Shown: piece after piece, positions 34,960-48,449 of the stretch
Layout of the letters: each line of letters opens with the position of its first letter
How positions within the stretch are numbered: position 1 is the first letter of the stretch
NCBI GenBank assembly: GCA_050084985.1
Contig: JBITNC010000001.1
Span: forward strand, 99,076,001-99,140,000
From: Nageia nagi
Taxonomy: Eukaryota; Pinophyta
Length of the DNA stretch: 64,000 nt
Reading direction: 5' to 3'
The notes under the pieces: model-generated
The model's input: only the letters and a program-made list of their open reading frames with translations
Told to the model about the DNA's origin: nothing
Databases searched by the model: none
Program-made: the position numbers and the translations under genes

Positions 34960-36060
34960 ATTAATATACAAGATAACTAGCAATCTCTCGATAATGTCTA
35001 ATTGGAATACAAATGAAATATAAACCATTGATTGGAATAGATATAATCTTAGCATGTAATTGAGTTAATTCAAAATAATTAAACTTCTTAACGTTGTTAA
35101 TGATGTAATACCTTAACCACATAGAATCAAACTTGAGGTACATCTTGATATTTTCTCTACCTTCATCTCATTTTAAAATAAGGTCACCTTATTTGAACTC
35201 TATCATTGTACCTTTATTTTTATCAAACCACTTTTTAACCACATTATTCCTCTTTTGATGCTTTTGATAGGAATCATTCCTTACCTCCTATAGGTGTAAT
35301 AATTCAAAAAGAGGCATTGGTTCTAGAAGCTCAATATGATTAGGTTGTATTTTCCTTTTCCCAAAGAAAAGGTGTAAGAGGTTTTCTTGATAGATATATT
35401 CATCATAATGCACTATAGACATAGAGAATGATCTAACATCTTGTCCTAGTCTTTTTTATTTTCTTATACAATTCTCTTCAAGATTTGGAGAAAAGTTTTA
35501 TTGTAGATTTGACCAATGCATTTCCATAATAGTAATAATTGGAAGAGGATTTCCAATAGATTCCATACTTCATTGCAAACTTTTTTACCTTCTCTCATAA
35601 GAAATTTGGACCATTATCTGAAATAATAACCCTTGGGATCCCAAATTTGTTGATCAATTTCTCAAAAAAATCTATGATCATTCTTTATTTTGAATTATTA
35701 TTGGCAATTACATCTTTACATATTGTGAAATAATCCATTTTAGTTTAAATGAACTTATGATCAGATGAAGAATTTGGATTGATGACCCTAATGAAATTTA
35801 GTCCCCACTATTGAAACAACTCTTCAAACATAACCAATTATAGAGGGAAGGTTGTAATTTTTCTTGTACTAATATAGTGATTACATTTATTGTATTCCTT
35901 TTATACTTTGAAGACATATTTGAATATAATACACCAATAGTACCTCACTTGAATAATATTAAATGTTATTATATAACCTAAAAAATATTCTCTAGATGAC
36001 CTAAAATGAAATTATTTCACTATATAATTTGATTTTTCTTGCCTTATACACCTTAATAGT
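34960..36060 (-). pseudogene. Integrase of element D
   Basis: Minus strand. Around 35850-35770 a block reads ELFQ.WGLNFIRVINPNSSS, matching 'PFQQWGLDFIG.I.P.SS'. At about 35675-35590 come EKLINKFGIPRVIISDNGPNF, the catalytic-core 'FGIP..I.SDNG', then KYGIYWKSSSNYY and GNALVKS ('GNGLAES'). The C-terminal end KKFNYFELTQLHAKIISIP (about 35085-35030) matches the 'NYF.L..L.G..LPLPVNG' tail. Many stops (mostly Gln or Trp sites) and shifts. Element A inserted about 160 bases downstream. Confidence 0.82.
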
Positions 36061-36699
36061 ACTCCACCATGGCTCTTATGATAAATAATATCACCCTTTA
36101 TGGTATAACTCATAGCATGAAGCCTGAATCTACTTCTTTATGAAGAATTAAGATGCTATGGGAGTCTTCCATGTTGGAAGTACCTTGTCAATTGATCTAT
36201 TTGGTCTCTTTGTTTTATTGTTCCATATTGATAATTATCTACTTCTTCTTCAAAGAAGGCCAACTATGTAGAGGAATTTGAGGAAAGCTATTAACATAAG
36301 GCTCTTCCTTTTATGACCTTGGTAAGTATTACCTCTATATAATATTGTTTTCTCTTGGTGATCCATCTAACTCTACCTTCTCCCAACTCTCCTTATAAGA
36401 TATAGTTCCTCACGTTTGAATGTATTCTCAATAATACCACCTTGATTTGAGATATGAAATGCTTGAGTGTACTAAATGATTTTATTATAGCATATACATA
36501 TTTCTTAATGAAATTATATCTTTCTTCATGATCATATAGGCTTTTGTTAAATAAGGCTATCAAATTTTATTCATTATTATCTCCCTTTTGATTAAGGATA
36601 ACTACAATATTTTTCTCTACTCTATAAGCCTACAAAATAAATTCTTTACTAAACTCAATATTTTTGAGAATTGGGGCTCTCATTATTGCTAGATTGATT

Positions 36700-37620
36700 T
36701 TTTCAAAAGATTCTTTCCTCTCCAAGGTTCAACTGAATGGTGTTGATTTATGTAAAATTTTTATAATAGGGCTTATGGTTCCACTAAAGTATTGGATGAA
36801 TCTCCTTATGAAATTGACCTAACCTAAGAATGGTTTAAGGGCTTTTTTATTAGAAGTAAAGGTCAAATTGGATATAAAACTTACCTATTCAAGGTCAATT
36901 GAACATCATTCTTTAGAAATGACATGTCCCAACAAATTTTTCTCTTCAACAAAAAAGATAGAATTCTTAGGATTTAATGAAATCCCAAATTTTTGTTACT
37001 TTAGAAACACTTGCCAAAGATGTTGCAAGTGATATTTTCTTTGGTGATAAAACATCATAATATAATCTAAGTAAAAAATAAAAATTTTGTTCTTAAGTTA
37101 TCCAAATTCATGGACCATTTCTGTTTGAAAAGTAGCTCCGATATTAGATAGGTTGAAAGACATCCTTTGGAAGGAAAAAGGTCCCCACTTAATGGTGAAT
37201 GCCATTTTGTATTGATCTTCATCATTTAACTATACCTAATTATATATTAAAAATCCATAAATCAACAAGAAAATACTTATTATTGATGATAATATGCAAT
37301 ATTTGCTCCATCAGTAGAAAGAGATAATTATCATTCAAATATTCTTTGTTTAGGTTATGAAAATTAATACAAAATCATATATCCCCATTCTTTAATGGGA
37401 TCAAGTTTTCCAACCAAGTTTAATGTTTGATTTAATAGATAATTTCAACATTGAAAAGCTTCATTATTTATTTTTTAATATTTATCTCAAATAAGGGATT
37501 GACTGGTCTCTATTTTTTCCAAACTAACCTTACATCTTCAATTATCTCTATTGTATGTTGAATGACCTCTTTATCATAGAATTTTAGATCATAACATGAC
37601 CAAGCTATGATTATAAAATA
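36700..37620 (-). pseudogene. Reverse transcriptase and start of RNase H of element D
   Basis: Minus strand. Landmarks in changing frames are AWSCYDLKFYDKEVIQHTI (about 37605-37550), LVWKK.RPVNPL (about 37525), STWLENLIPLKNGDI-like, and a decayed 'NAGATFQR..' zone. Then come LLGHVISKE-like sequence (about 36925), a 'FLGKINFIRRFI'-like zone (about 36820) and QAYRVEKNIVVILNQKGDNN (about 36620-36570). The catalytic YLDD region near 37070 is eroded. The order fits Ty3/gypsy pol, older and more decayed than B's. Confidence 0.75.
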
Positions 37621-38978
37621 CTCTTTACATAATTATAGGACTTTCCTTATTTCTTCTATATTATTCTATTCCCTAACGTTTAGGATCTTTCTAGGTATTA
37701 TTTCTATATATCAAAAGGTTTTTTCTTCAATTACCAATCATTTTCTTATTGCACTCTAGGTTAAAGTGTTTTTAAAATAATAATTATTTTTTGAGTGTGA
37801 TGTCAAAATTATTCTATCTTTTTCTCCAACTTTGGATCTATATCCATAAAAGTACATATCCCACACCTTAGAACCTCTAAACTGAATCTTAGTTAAGGCT
37901 AAAACTAAAGTTTCTAACATGATGATAACATAGTTCCCAAGATCCATATCAATTTCTAAACTTAATAAGTTCATAGTATTTTTTATCTTTCATATGTAGT
38001 TCCTCAATCAAATAATCTAACTATCATGCCCCATTGTAGGTTATGTTTACTTGATGCATCTTTTCCATATGGAAAGGGGATGTGGATTCATTGAATATTT
38101 TCACCTTCATGTAATTGAATGGGACCATTATATGTGAGTAGTCCATGGAAAAATATCCCCTAAGCTTAGAATTTAATTATTAGGATAGAAAAATTCTAGA
38201 TAAGGATGGTAGGTTAAATACAATTATATCTTAGATAATTAATATTTTCAAGCATTTATGTAATTTCATTCCTGCATCCTTGAACACTCCAATTATTTTT
38301 ACATAAGTCCCATCTAGGTGCAACATTCCATTTGAAGTTCTTGTACACTCTAAACCCACCACATCTCCAATCTTTTTAGGTATGACATTATTTGGGTCTC
38401 TAGAACTTATTAAGTAATTGTGTACTATATGGCCTTATATTTGTAAGGATACATAGAAAGGAGGAGGTATGATCTTTTCCATTTTAGATAGCTTAGACAT
38501 GACTTCTATATTATAGTTGGATAAATATACTACTTTATTTAGGACAATATGATAGCTTTGAGAAGGTTAAAATACCTACGGATTTGTAATGCATCAAATA
38601 AAGAATCTTTAGAAGGATTCCATTTAAATTCTTTAATAATATTGTAAGGATTTAGGGTTTAGGGCCTACTTTCTTTTTCTAAGAATCTCTTCTAAAATTG
38701 TTGAGATACTTATTCTCTATATGCTCTATTTAACAATAGAAATTAGAATATCATATAAAATTTCTTCCTTTCATTAACAAACTATCAATTTTCTTTAAAA
38801 GAATAATTTTTTGTTATTCTTGAGAGCCTCTTGTGTTTTACACTTAATTCCATCCTTTGAAGCCTTTATTTATTTTCTTTTGAGGGTATTTATGAAGTCT
38901 CCTTAGAAGTAACTTGATTTGATGATGAAGCCAAGGTGATTGAGCTTTCCTTCAATGGATTTTTTAAATTTCTTATCT
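37621..38978 (-). other. Element D between reverse transcriptase and the CACTA insertion
   Basis: The protease and linker are expected here. An open minus-strand stretch (37974-37756) begins NLLSLEIDMDLGNYVIIM and contains TKIQFRGSKVWDMYFYG, but I cannot assign a protease active site with confidence. Confidence 0.4.
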
Positions 38979-39164
38979 CTACACTAGACAAAAAATGGGC
39001 TTTGGGTGCAGACAATTTGAAGTAGTTTTTTTACAATGGTTTTTAACCAACTTAATGTTTTGTTTTAGTGGCAATTTGTAAGGGGAAACATTTCCTCACC
39101 CCAAAAGAACTAGATGTGGTGTCTAAAAATCATCTCTTTGTGAAATAGTAAAAATTAAAAAGGG

Positions 39165-39365
39165 TGAACAAGGGAATGTTTTTGATATTTTAGATATTTT
39201 GAGCTGAGGGGTTGGAAGGAGAGGGGAATTTAGTGTATTGGTAAGATGAGAGAGGAGAGGGGAGACCATATGAGAGAAGATGTGGTGAGACCAAATGAGA
39301 GGAGACATGGTGATACTAGATAAGAGAAGACTTATTGAGACCAAATGATAGGAAATATGTTTTCC
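39165..39365 (+). repeat. Purine-rich block in E with relatives at 42838-43130 and, inverted, at 44575-44650
   Basis: The block carrying 'gagctgaggggttggaagg', followed by 'ggagaccatatgagagaag'-like short units, recurs in the same direction near 42838-42905 and 43030-43130 and as its reverse complement near 44575-44650. The short units (about 24 bp, 'gagaccaaatgagagga') are tandem at 39235-39365. Confidence 0.7.
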
Positions 39366-39471
39366 TAGGAGGTGCAAGTAGGTATTTTAGTCTATGACTT
39401 TGTAGACTTACAATATTCTTCTACATTTTGCACATATATCCATGCTTTATATTTTTTTGCATTATTTTAGA

Positions 39472-39798
39472 AAACCTATAAATTATGCAAACATTGCAAA
39501 CCATGAAAGTATGTTTGCACCATGCATTTTTCAAACTTATGTTAAATCTTATGTATTCTTCCACAAGTTTCATGTGTCAATGGGATTTTTTAGAAAATCC
39601 ATTTTATGTATCATGCAATTATTATAGACTGTGAAATTGTATTTTCATCATACATTGTATCAAATAAATCCTAGGTATTATTTTATTCTTCCACATATTT
39701 CATGTGGCTATAGGCCTTTTTCAAAAAATCCATTTTGTGTATCTTACAATCATTTCAAACTATAAAACTTTGTTTGTGTTATACATCTTTTCAAACAA
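39472..39798 (+). repeat. Tandem repeat of about 130 bp in E (2-3 copies)
   Basis: Units restart near 39472, 39595 and 39726 with 'aaaatccattttatgtatc'-like sequence and contain 'ttcttccacatatttcatg'. A further relative lies near 45370-45470. Confidence 0.65.
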
Positions 39799-40235
39799 AC
39801 CCATAACATTTGATTTACAAGCACCAAGTCGATGCAACCACACATGTAATTAAGGGTTTATGGTTATTTTAGTAGTGAAGCTCAAATCTACCATAGCATG
39901 TAAAAAATATAACATTCAATCTATGAGAACTAAGTAAATACATCTACACATTCAAGTAAAGGTTTATGGGTATTTTGGAAATGAAGTTAAAAGCTTCCTC
40001 AAAGTAGCCTTCTCAAATCACAACATTCAATTTTCAAGTATCAAGTAAACACATGCATACACCCAATTCAAGGTTTATGGGTATTTTGGTAGTGAAATTC
40101 AAAGCACCCTTAAGATATCTTGTAGGGATAACAATATTTGATTTATAAGCACCAACTAGACACATGCACACATTCAATTCAAGGTTTATGGGCATTTTCG
40201 TAATGAAGTTCAAAGCTCCCTCAAGATAGCTTGCA
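39799..40235 (+). repeat. Tandem repeat of about 108 bp in E (4 copies)
   Basis: Four units, each with 'caccaagtagacacatgcac'-like sequence, then 'caaggtttatgggtatttt' (near 39851, 39959, 40070 and 40182) and 'gaagttcaaagctccctcaa'. Single diverged relatives lie at about 41840-41960 and 42234-42290. Inverted relatives lie near 44360-44430 and 45110-45190. Confidence 0.85.
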
Positions 40236-41262
40236 TGAGCAAGAAGGAAAAAAATGCATGTATAATGATTAATACTACAATTGGAAGATATGAAAAAAAT
40301 GAAAGACTTGTAGAAACTTTTAATCAAATGCAATTGTCAAGTGTAAAATTGGATACATGATAAAACAATATGCTTTAAGAATGTATCAAAAACTAGTCCA
40401 AAAGTGGTAATTTGGAAAACAAGATTATAATACTTAACAATTGTTCAACCTAGAAATTTAAATGCTATGTTGTCTTACCTAATAATAAGATATAAAGGTT
40501 GTCTCTACCTCATAAAATTATGTATTCATCATGCATATTGTTAAAAATTCTCGGACCTTGTGTATTCTTCCATATTTTTCATACATGCCTATTAGTGCAT
40601 TCAAAACCACAACATTTGATGGAAATCCATTTTTAGCTACTATTTTATGGATATCCATACGTTCTTATAAAGCTCCCATGGTGGCACATGTTGGAAGAAT
40701 AATATATACCAAGAATATTCCAATAAGAATCAGTCATGTTATTAAAGTATTTTCAACCCTCATCCACTATACCTATATGGTTGCATGCAAGTAGAACACA
40801 TACACATATTTATATATGCAACCAGAACATAGATAAAGGTTTCTCATGCTATTTTTGTTCTTTATCAAGAGCATTTTTTATTTTCCATAAAAAAGGGTTC
40901 TTAGTAAAGTACAAAATATGGCCTGCAAGACCTTCTTGGAAGATATTAACCTTGTACTTACATTATGCATATTGTTAAACAATTCTTGGGTATTGTATTT
41001 TTTGCCAACTTATCACTTTTGGATTAGTCTTTGACACTTGGAAAATTTTTGGGTTGAATAATTTCTTTCCTTCTCCATGCCAATTTTTGGGTCATATACA
41101 TTTAAATCATTTCATATCTTGTGAAATAATTTTTTATCCTTATATACTATTTGATATTTTGCATACATGTCTATCAGGGTAGTATGAACCACAATATATT
41201 CAAGAAAAACCATTTTTAACTACTCTTTGATGGATGTCCATACCTTCTTCTAGATCTCCCAT

Positions 41263-41298
41263 TTTGTGTGTGTGTGTGTTATATATATATATATATAA
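41263..41298. repeat. (GT)n(TA)n compound microsatellite in E
   Basis: A run of gt units passes directly into a run of ta units. Confidence 0.9.
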
Positions 41299-42299
41299 TA
41301 CATACACATGTTTATATATGCAAGTAGAAAAGATACAAAGTTTCTCATGCTATTAAAGTTTTTCTTAACAATGTTGTATGCCCTGTTGAGAGCCCTTTTC
41401 TATTTTTTATTCAAGTAATGAGAAATAGAAAAAATGGATCTTGGCAAAGCACATAATATAGCGAACAAGACCTTCTTGAAATATTTTGAAACTATTCTTG
41501 CATCATGCATCTTGTTGAAAAATTATCAAGCATTGTGTTTTATGTTAACTTATACTTTTGAACTGATTTTTGATACTTAGATTTTTTTTTTTTTTTGAAA
41601 AGATTCTTTTCTTCTCCAAACTAGTTTTTAGATCATATGGTATTGTATTTAAATAATTTCATATCACATCATGCATCTTGTGAAATAATTCATGGACCTT
41701 GTGTATTGTTTCATATTTTGCATACATGTATATCATGGTAGTACGAATCATAATATTCAAGGAAAAAAGTTTTCAACTACTCTTTGACATATGTCCATAC
41801 CTTCTTCTAGAGCTCCCATTTTGCATACATGTCTTTCCAAGCATTCAAAAGCATAATATTCAATTTACAAAGCACCAAGTAGATACATACACATAGCTAA
41901 TTTAGGGTTTATGGATATTTTGGTACCTGAGCTCCATCATAGTGAGCCTAATTATGATGTTGGCCATGGCTCTAAAAATACAATATATGCAAATGATGAA
42001 AGATAAAGGCATGTTCATGATCAAGTGTACCATATGATATAAAATGATCCAAATGGACCATATGTTTATGATCAGGTGCACCAAATGATTCAAATGCACC
42101 AACATATGATTTGAAATGATCTAATTACACCATATTGGTATGAAATGATGCTACTATACCATATGATATGAAATTATTAAAATATTCTCTACTTTTCTAA
42201 TTATTGCTCAAATGAGTCAAATATGATCTATAGTACTGCTACCATAATATTCAATTTAGAAGCATCAAGAAAATACATACACACACTTATGAAGTACTT

Positions 42300-45200
42300 T
42301 TTGAAAAATTAAAATGGAACATAAAACTTGATAGATATGTATGCAAAATGTGGAAGATACATGATGCATACGTAGTTTCATGGATCACAATATGGAATAT
42401 GTATGATGTAGATATAGTTTCATACCATATGTCTTAGTTTATTTGTATAAAGGTTCTAATATAGGACATGAAATGAAGGAAACCATAATATGTTCCATTA
42501 TTGTCATCTCATTATTCTATATATACAACATGACGTCCACTTGGGAACCATATTTATTTCTATGTTTGATTAAGTATTACAAATATATTTTTGTGAACTT
42601 GCTACTTTTGGATCATTTAGATCATCTATATAAATAATTTGTTATTTCATATCATATAATTGTTTATTTGTATAAAGGTTCTAATACAAGCCAAGAAATG
42701 AAGGAACTGACTATATATTCTATTATTCTTATCTTACAACATGACATCCACTTGGAAACCACACATTTTTTCTATGTTTGGATAAGTATTATAGTTTAGG
42801 CAATGAAATATCCCACAACATATTTCATTATTTTCATGCACTTGAAATATTTTCATCATTTTGATTTTATTTAAGTCGAGAAGTTGGAGGAGAGAGGTGC
42901 ATTTAGATTATTTCATACCATACATATAGTGCACTTAATATAGTTTCATATATTATGTTGTACTTAGATCATTTCATATCATATATATAGTGTACTTGAC
43001 ATAGCTTCATATATTGTATGTGCATATCTTATGATCATTATTGGAGGAGAGAGGTGTATTTGGTGTATTGGCAAGACCAAAGAGATGAGGTAAGACTAGA
43101 CGTGAGAAGATATCATGAGACCATATAGAGTATTTTACTTCATGTATGCATTTTTCTATAGGGAAAAATCATTTCATGTCATTATGATATAGTTGCAATT
43201 ACCTCGTCATATTGCAATCTCAATAGTTTTAAACATCCAAGTTGGTTGTATGGCAACATTATGAAAAATGCTAAAGCATAACAATGATATATCTTTTAAG
43301 AGCTTGTAAATGTAGCTAGCCTTAATTTTTCTAATTTATGATGTTTTGTATAGGTTATATAGTAGGAAATACATCCAACCTTTATATCTACTTGTGCTAA
43401 TTTTGGAGGTAAGCAACATAGCATATCATATATGATAATGTAGATAGAATTCTTAATAAATATCATATATTAACAATTTTGTATATATCAATATCATACT
43501 TATCATAATAAGTTTTCACAACTCAATGCTTATAATCATGTCATTTTTGTTTATAAATTGCAAGTGCAAAGAGAGCATCAAGTATGTCATTTTTCATAAC
43601 ATAAAATGCTCGGTAACTTTCCAAGTGCTCAATGATTTATTATACATGCATTATTTACCTTCTTAGCCATGTAGGCTATCTTGAGGAATTTTTGAACATT
43701 ATATATAGTGCACTTGGTTCATTTCATATCATATTTTGTACTTAGATAAGCAACATAGCATCTAAATTTCTAGATTGAAAAGTTGTTAAGTATTATAAGC
43801 ACGTTTTTACCAATGTACCACTTTTGGACTAGTTTTGACACTATTAAAATATAGTATTTTATTATGCATATAATATGATAATAATCAATCATCATATTTA
43901 AGAGTTTAAGGGAATATTTATTTTAGTTATGAATTGAATATCCTCTAATTATTGCATTCCATGACTTTATCTAGGAACTTAAGTAGTATGTTGCTTTCCT
44001 TCTCCAAGCCAGTTTTGCACCTAACAATTGCATCTGCTTAAAAGTCTCTACAACCTTTTATTTTTTGCAAATCTTGTAATCATGGGATTAATCATTATAC
44101 ATACATTTTTGACCTTCTTGGTTGTATAGAATATCTTGAGTGAGCTTTGAACTTCATCTTCTTTAATGATTACATGATACACACAAAATGGGTGTTACGA
44201 AAATTAAAGGACCATAGAAATAGGAAACAATTCTCAAGACTTGTGTATTATTTCACATTTTGTATACATGCCTATCAAGGAAGTTAGAAGCATAATATGC
44301 ATGATGAAAATACAATTTAATATTCTATAATGATTATAGGATTAATATGCTTTCTAAAAGAATGTAGAAAAATTCAAAGCACTAATTACCCCTAAGTGCC
44401 AAAATGCCCATAAATTTTGAATTATGTGTGTGTATGTGTCAAATGAAAATAATGGAATATGTTGTGGGATTCTTCATTGCATGGCCAACATTAGAAATTT
44501 TTATAAATAAATTATGATATGTAATATGGAATGATTTAAATACACCATATGATGTGATATGAAATGATTTAAATACACTAAATTATCCTCTCCTCTTCAA
44601 CCCCTCAACTCAAAAAACTCAAAATGATAAAAATATTCCAAGTGCCTACTTAAGCTCCTCATGTATACCTTTTTTATTTATTTTTTGGTTTTCAATATAT
44701 GCTATGATATGAAATTATTTAAATACTTTTTATCTAAAAACTATCTTGGATAAGGAAAGAAATTATACAACATGTGATATGAAATGATATAAATACACCA
44801 TATGATCTAAAAATTGGCTTGGATAAGGAAAGCAACTATTCAACATGTGATATGAAATGATTTAAATACACCATATGGTCCAAAAAATTGAAATGATAAA
44901 AATATTTTAAGTGCCCACATAAGTTGTCAAAAACATGCTTGTAATACATAGCCAAATACAAAAAAATATGTGGTTACCAAGTGGTTCATCAGATCAAAGT
45001 TTAAGGGCATCCTTGTTGTAGCCATGAATTGCATTTTCTCCAACCATTGTAGTCCATGAGATTATGTATACATCATGAATCATACATATTTTCCATTCAT
45101 ATCTATTAGGTTTTATGTTCCATTTCAATTATTTCAAAAAGTGCTACTTGGGTGTGTGAATGTGTCTACTTGGTACTTGTCAATCAAAATGTTATGGTAG

Positions 45201-45830
45201 TAGTACTAGAGATCATTTTTAAAATATTTGAGAAATAATAATTGATCATAATTATGGCATTATTGATCATTTGAGCATAATTGTAAAGTATATTTGAATT
45301 TTATTGAGCTTATTCAAAATATTATGTTTGCATCATGCATATTATCATACAATTCATAGGCCTTGCATCATGTGTTTGTATCTTGCAATCATTATAAAAA
45401 TAAAACTCTATTTGCATCATGCATATTGTTAAATAATTCCTAGGGAATACATCATGAATTTGCTTAAAAATCCATTTCCTATCATATAGTGGACTTGGAT
45501 TATTTCATATCATATGTTTGAAGCAGCTAGGTTGGTTGTGTGGTAACATAATGATGATACATGTATTGATAGCTTTTAATTCATGACATTTTGAACAAGT
45601 TATCCCAAGGGAAAGATATCTTATTGTGCTTATTATGGAGGTAAGACAACATAGCTTTTAAATTTCTAAGTTGAACATTTGCAAATTATTACAAGTATGT
45701 TTTTTATTGACTTACCACTTCATCATTTGCACATATATAATATAATATATATGGGCTATCCTTTGGGATTCTAAGGCTAACATCATAATTGGTCTCACTA
45801 TGATCGAACTTGGGTTCCTTAGGTAACCAA
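42300..45830. other. Interior of E: dispersed short motifs in both orientations, no gene
   Basis: Motifs such as 'tttcatatcatat' with 'gtgcactt', and 'gatatgaaatgatttaaata', recur many times on either strand. No frame of interest was found. Confidence 0.6.
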
Positions 45831-46679
45831 TGAAAATGTAGCTCAAAAGTATTCTTCCATTTGGAAGAATGCTTCTAGGCTACACCCTATTTTTTGTAAA
45901 TGTGATAACTATGTCATGGTTTTTAACTACTGCATATAACCATAAAGTAGTAGCTCAAACTACCACCTTAAAAAAATGATATGGTTATAGTTTATCAGCA
46001 TTGGTTAATAGAGTGATAATTTATAATCATCACTGTATGACATTAGAATGTAGTTTCAAGTGATATATATCAACATTTTTAGCCATTGCTATAGAGAAGG
46101 AACTTTTGGTGGTAGGCACATAGGCAAGGGGAAGATAACCAATGGGAAATATTATAGGTAATGGTTTATAACCACTCGCAAAAGCCCTTTCTAGTCTAGT
46201 GCTATAACAAAGATACTAATATTATCTAAAGTTATATTTCTAAAATTTGGTTTTGAAGTATCATAATTCAAGCATTCATAAGTAACCACTCAATTTTTTT
46301 CCAAATGAGATTATTACTGATAGGTTTGTTATGATTCATACACATGAGGATCATTGTAGGATCTACATCAATATGGACTTTGAGAAGCCAAAATTTCTAG
46401 TGCAAAATGAACTCTATCCTCTTCCTTTTTCATGGGTAGAGGTAGCTAGTCTCTAGTCTCATAGGGTTATCTTGTTATCCACCATGAAACCTTTAATTAT
46501 TATTTTCCATGGAAGTAACTTGATTATCCATGTTTTGAAGCATATCTTTAAGCTCATTGATTTTTGTGTGCATAAATCTTTCCCCTTGTGTTAATGCAAC
46601 TAAGGGAGGTGTAGGAAGATAAAGAGGTACATTAGGTACTAGAAAGCATAACAATGTATTTGAAACTCATAATTTAGAT

Positions 46680-47600
46680 AGCTATTTTGGTATTTTTTCT
46701 ACCCATAAATTTACTAAAAATATGTATGATGCTCTTGGTATGTATACAAGAGGAGTGGCAGATGAAGTTGATAATACTTGGTTATCTTTAGGGAATGTAA
46801 CATATGGAGTGAAAAGAGAAGTTACCCTGCTTAGGATATTTCCTATAATTACATTTTATGCTTCAAATATAGATACAAATCAATAAATATTTGAGAAATT
46901 TATTTCTCCAAATATTTTAATTTTCAAGGCTATATCTAGTGAGAAAAGATCTCAAAAATTACATATTTGCTATAGATACTAGAGGCTTCACCTAAGTTAG
47001 GATTCTACTCCATGTCTTTTTGAAATAGATATTGAAATTAGTAATGGATTCTTGATCATGCTTTCTAATGGTAGTGAAATGCATGAACAAAGAGAAATGA
47101 TCTCCTATCTCATCAAATTCATTTATGAAAGGTTTGACTAACTACTACCAAGTGATCATAAAATTATCCGATAGACACCTGTACTAGTCTAATATTCTTC
47201 CCTTCAAGGATAAAGAAAGTAGCTAGACCATCATATTATCTTGATTTATATTATGTATTTTTTAATTTAAATTTCATAAATACAATGCTCATAATATTTC
47301 TTCTCAATATCATCATAATTTGGGAGAGATTTCAAAGCATTAGATGGAATAACTATAGGATTTTACAAATTCAATAGACTTATTATGTGCCATTCTAGGT
47401 AAATTTGGGTTGCTGCTTGAGCAAAAATATTTTCTATCATGTTGAACAACATAATCAATGTTTGATAAAGGATTTTTTCTTGAACCAAGATATCAATCAA
47501 AGAGTTAATCCTTTTGAAAGCTTTCTTCCCCTTTGGATTGAGTTCAAAAAACTTGGGAAGATATTTACTTGCCTTCATATGAGATATTGTGAACATTAAA
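46680..47600 (-). pseudogene. gag-like segment of element D
   Basis: Minus strand. Near 47140-47010 in shifting frames are blocks matching the plant gypsy gag core, of the kind 'EFDEIGDHFSLFMHF', then TTIRKHDQESITNFNIYF ending in TW. Further on are a 'LKIKIFGEINF' zone and KINELKDMLQNMDNQVTSME (about 46570-46510). An open stretch at 47596-47363 (KASKYLPKFFELNPKGKKAF) lies upstream. It is heavily decayed, and assignment to D rests on strand and order. Confidence 0.55.
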
Positions 47601-47880
47601 TCAATTCAAATTTTAGTATGATTTTATTAAAATAATGAGTTCTTTCAAAAATTTTATTATATGGAAAATAATAGTATGCAACTAACCTTTTTATTTGCAA
47701 AGTTTCCATTGAGATCCTTATAGATCATATATCTTTATAAACTGATAGGGTAGTCCCATCGTACAAACCAAAAAAGCAACTAGTTATTGGGATTATGTAA
47801 TATTCATGTACATGTGAATCATAATCAATTGATTCACTAATTATCAACAAATTTTCTTAAATAAACCTTTGATACAAATG

Positions 47881-48449
47881 TTGATACCTTATTGATGGGT
47901 CAAAGTCTCCTCATGGGGATATTAACTACAATATTAACTTAAAGAGTAGGGTTTAGGAAAGAGATAAATAGAGTAGAATATAGGAAAGTAATTAAAATAA
48001 ATATCCTTTAATTTCTCATACTTCATTAAGTAGAACAACTATAAGGAATCTTGATAAATTTGTCTAGTTGATAGGGTTAATACCTACAATTGAGAGTCAA
48101 ATGATCAAACATAAATAGAAGTATTATAGATTACAAAATAAAAGAGAATGATATATGAGTTGTAAAAGGGGATGATATTTATTAATATATAAATATCAAT
48201 TACATCCAATGAATATGGTCATTACATAAGTTTCCTTCCTTTATCTTCTTAATTATCATCTTCTTTCTCTCCTATTCTCATATCTACTAAGTATCTTATC
48301 ATTTACTAAGAGAGGTATGTCATTTTGGAAAGATGAGTAAGTAAATAATAATGGATTATATTTATTCAACCAACCATTATCATTTCTTTTAATTTTAATT
48401 CAAATTTGAGTATTAATTATTCATAATTCTCTCCTATTAACATCCTCCC
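47881..48449. other. Unassigned DNA between element D and copia remnant F
   Basis: It begins tgttgatacc and could be the 5' LTR of D, because the minus-strand bases just inside it (47879 downward) resemble an initiator-Met primer site with several mismatches. I found no second copy of it in the window, so it stays unassigned. Confidence 0.3.

Larger units (their letters stand above)
38982..46201. mobile_element. Element E: CACTA (En/Spm-type) DNA transposon, apparently non-autonomous
   Basis: The left end reads CACTAGACAAAAAATGGGCT. The right end, read inward on the other strand, is CACTAGACTAGAAAGGGCTT. Both share CACTAGAC and then GGGCTTT after a short variable gap. The 3-bp flanks are cta at 38979-38981 and cta at 46202-46204, the target-duplication length of CACTA elements. 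Subterminal zones hold repeated 'tggtt.taacca'-like motifs, for example 'atggtttttaacca' near 39040 and 'atggtttataaccac' near 46160. No transposase-like frame is visible in 7.2 kb. The interior is tandem and dispersed short repeats. Both sides continue as element D on the minus strand. Confidence 0.85.
1..47880 (-). mobile_element. Element D: old Ty3/gypsy LTR retrotransposon, outermost host of the nest
   Basis: Read on the minus strand, the pieces come in Ty3/gypsy order: gag-like segment (about 47.6-46.7 kb), reverse transcriptase (about 37.6-36.7 kb), integrase (about 36.06-34.96 kb), then a long accessory frame (3646-480). Element E (38982-46201) separates gag from pol. Element A (3652-34793) sits just after integrase. 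Removing A and E makes the remaining minus-strand pieces run on in a sensible order, which is the main support for one element. Neither LTR is certain. A TG start near 47879, with a weak initiator-Met-like primer site beside it, may be the 5' LTR edge. The left end may lie outside the window. All frames carry many stops and shifts, so the copy is dead. Confidence 0.62.

Noticed and set aside
39799-40235. CRISPR-like array
   Set aside because: The repeats are about 108 bp, continuous and without unique spacers, inside a plant CACTA element. They are ordinary tandem repeats.
47881-48449. LTR pair for element D or F
   Set aside because: The TG start and a weak primer-like sequence are suggestive, but I found no second copy in the window.
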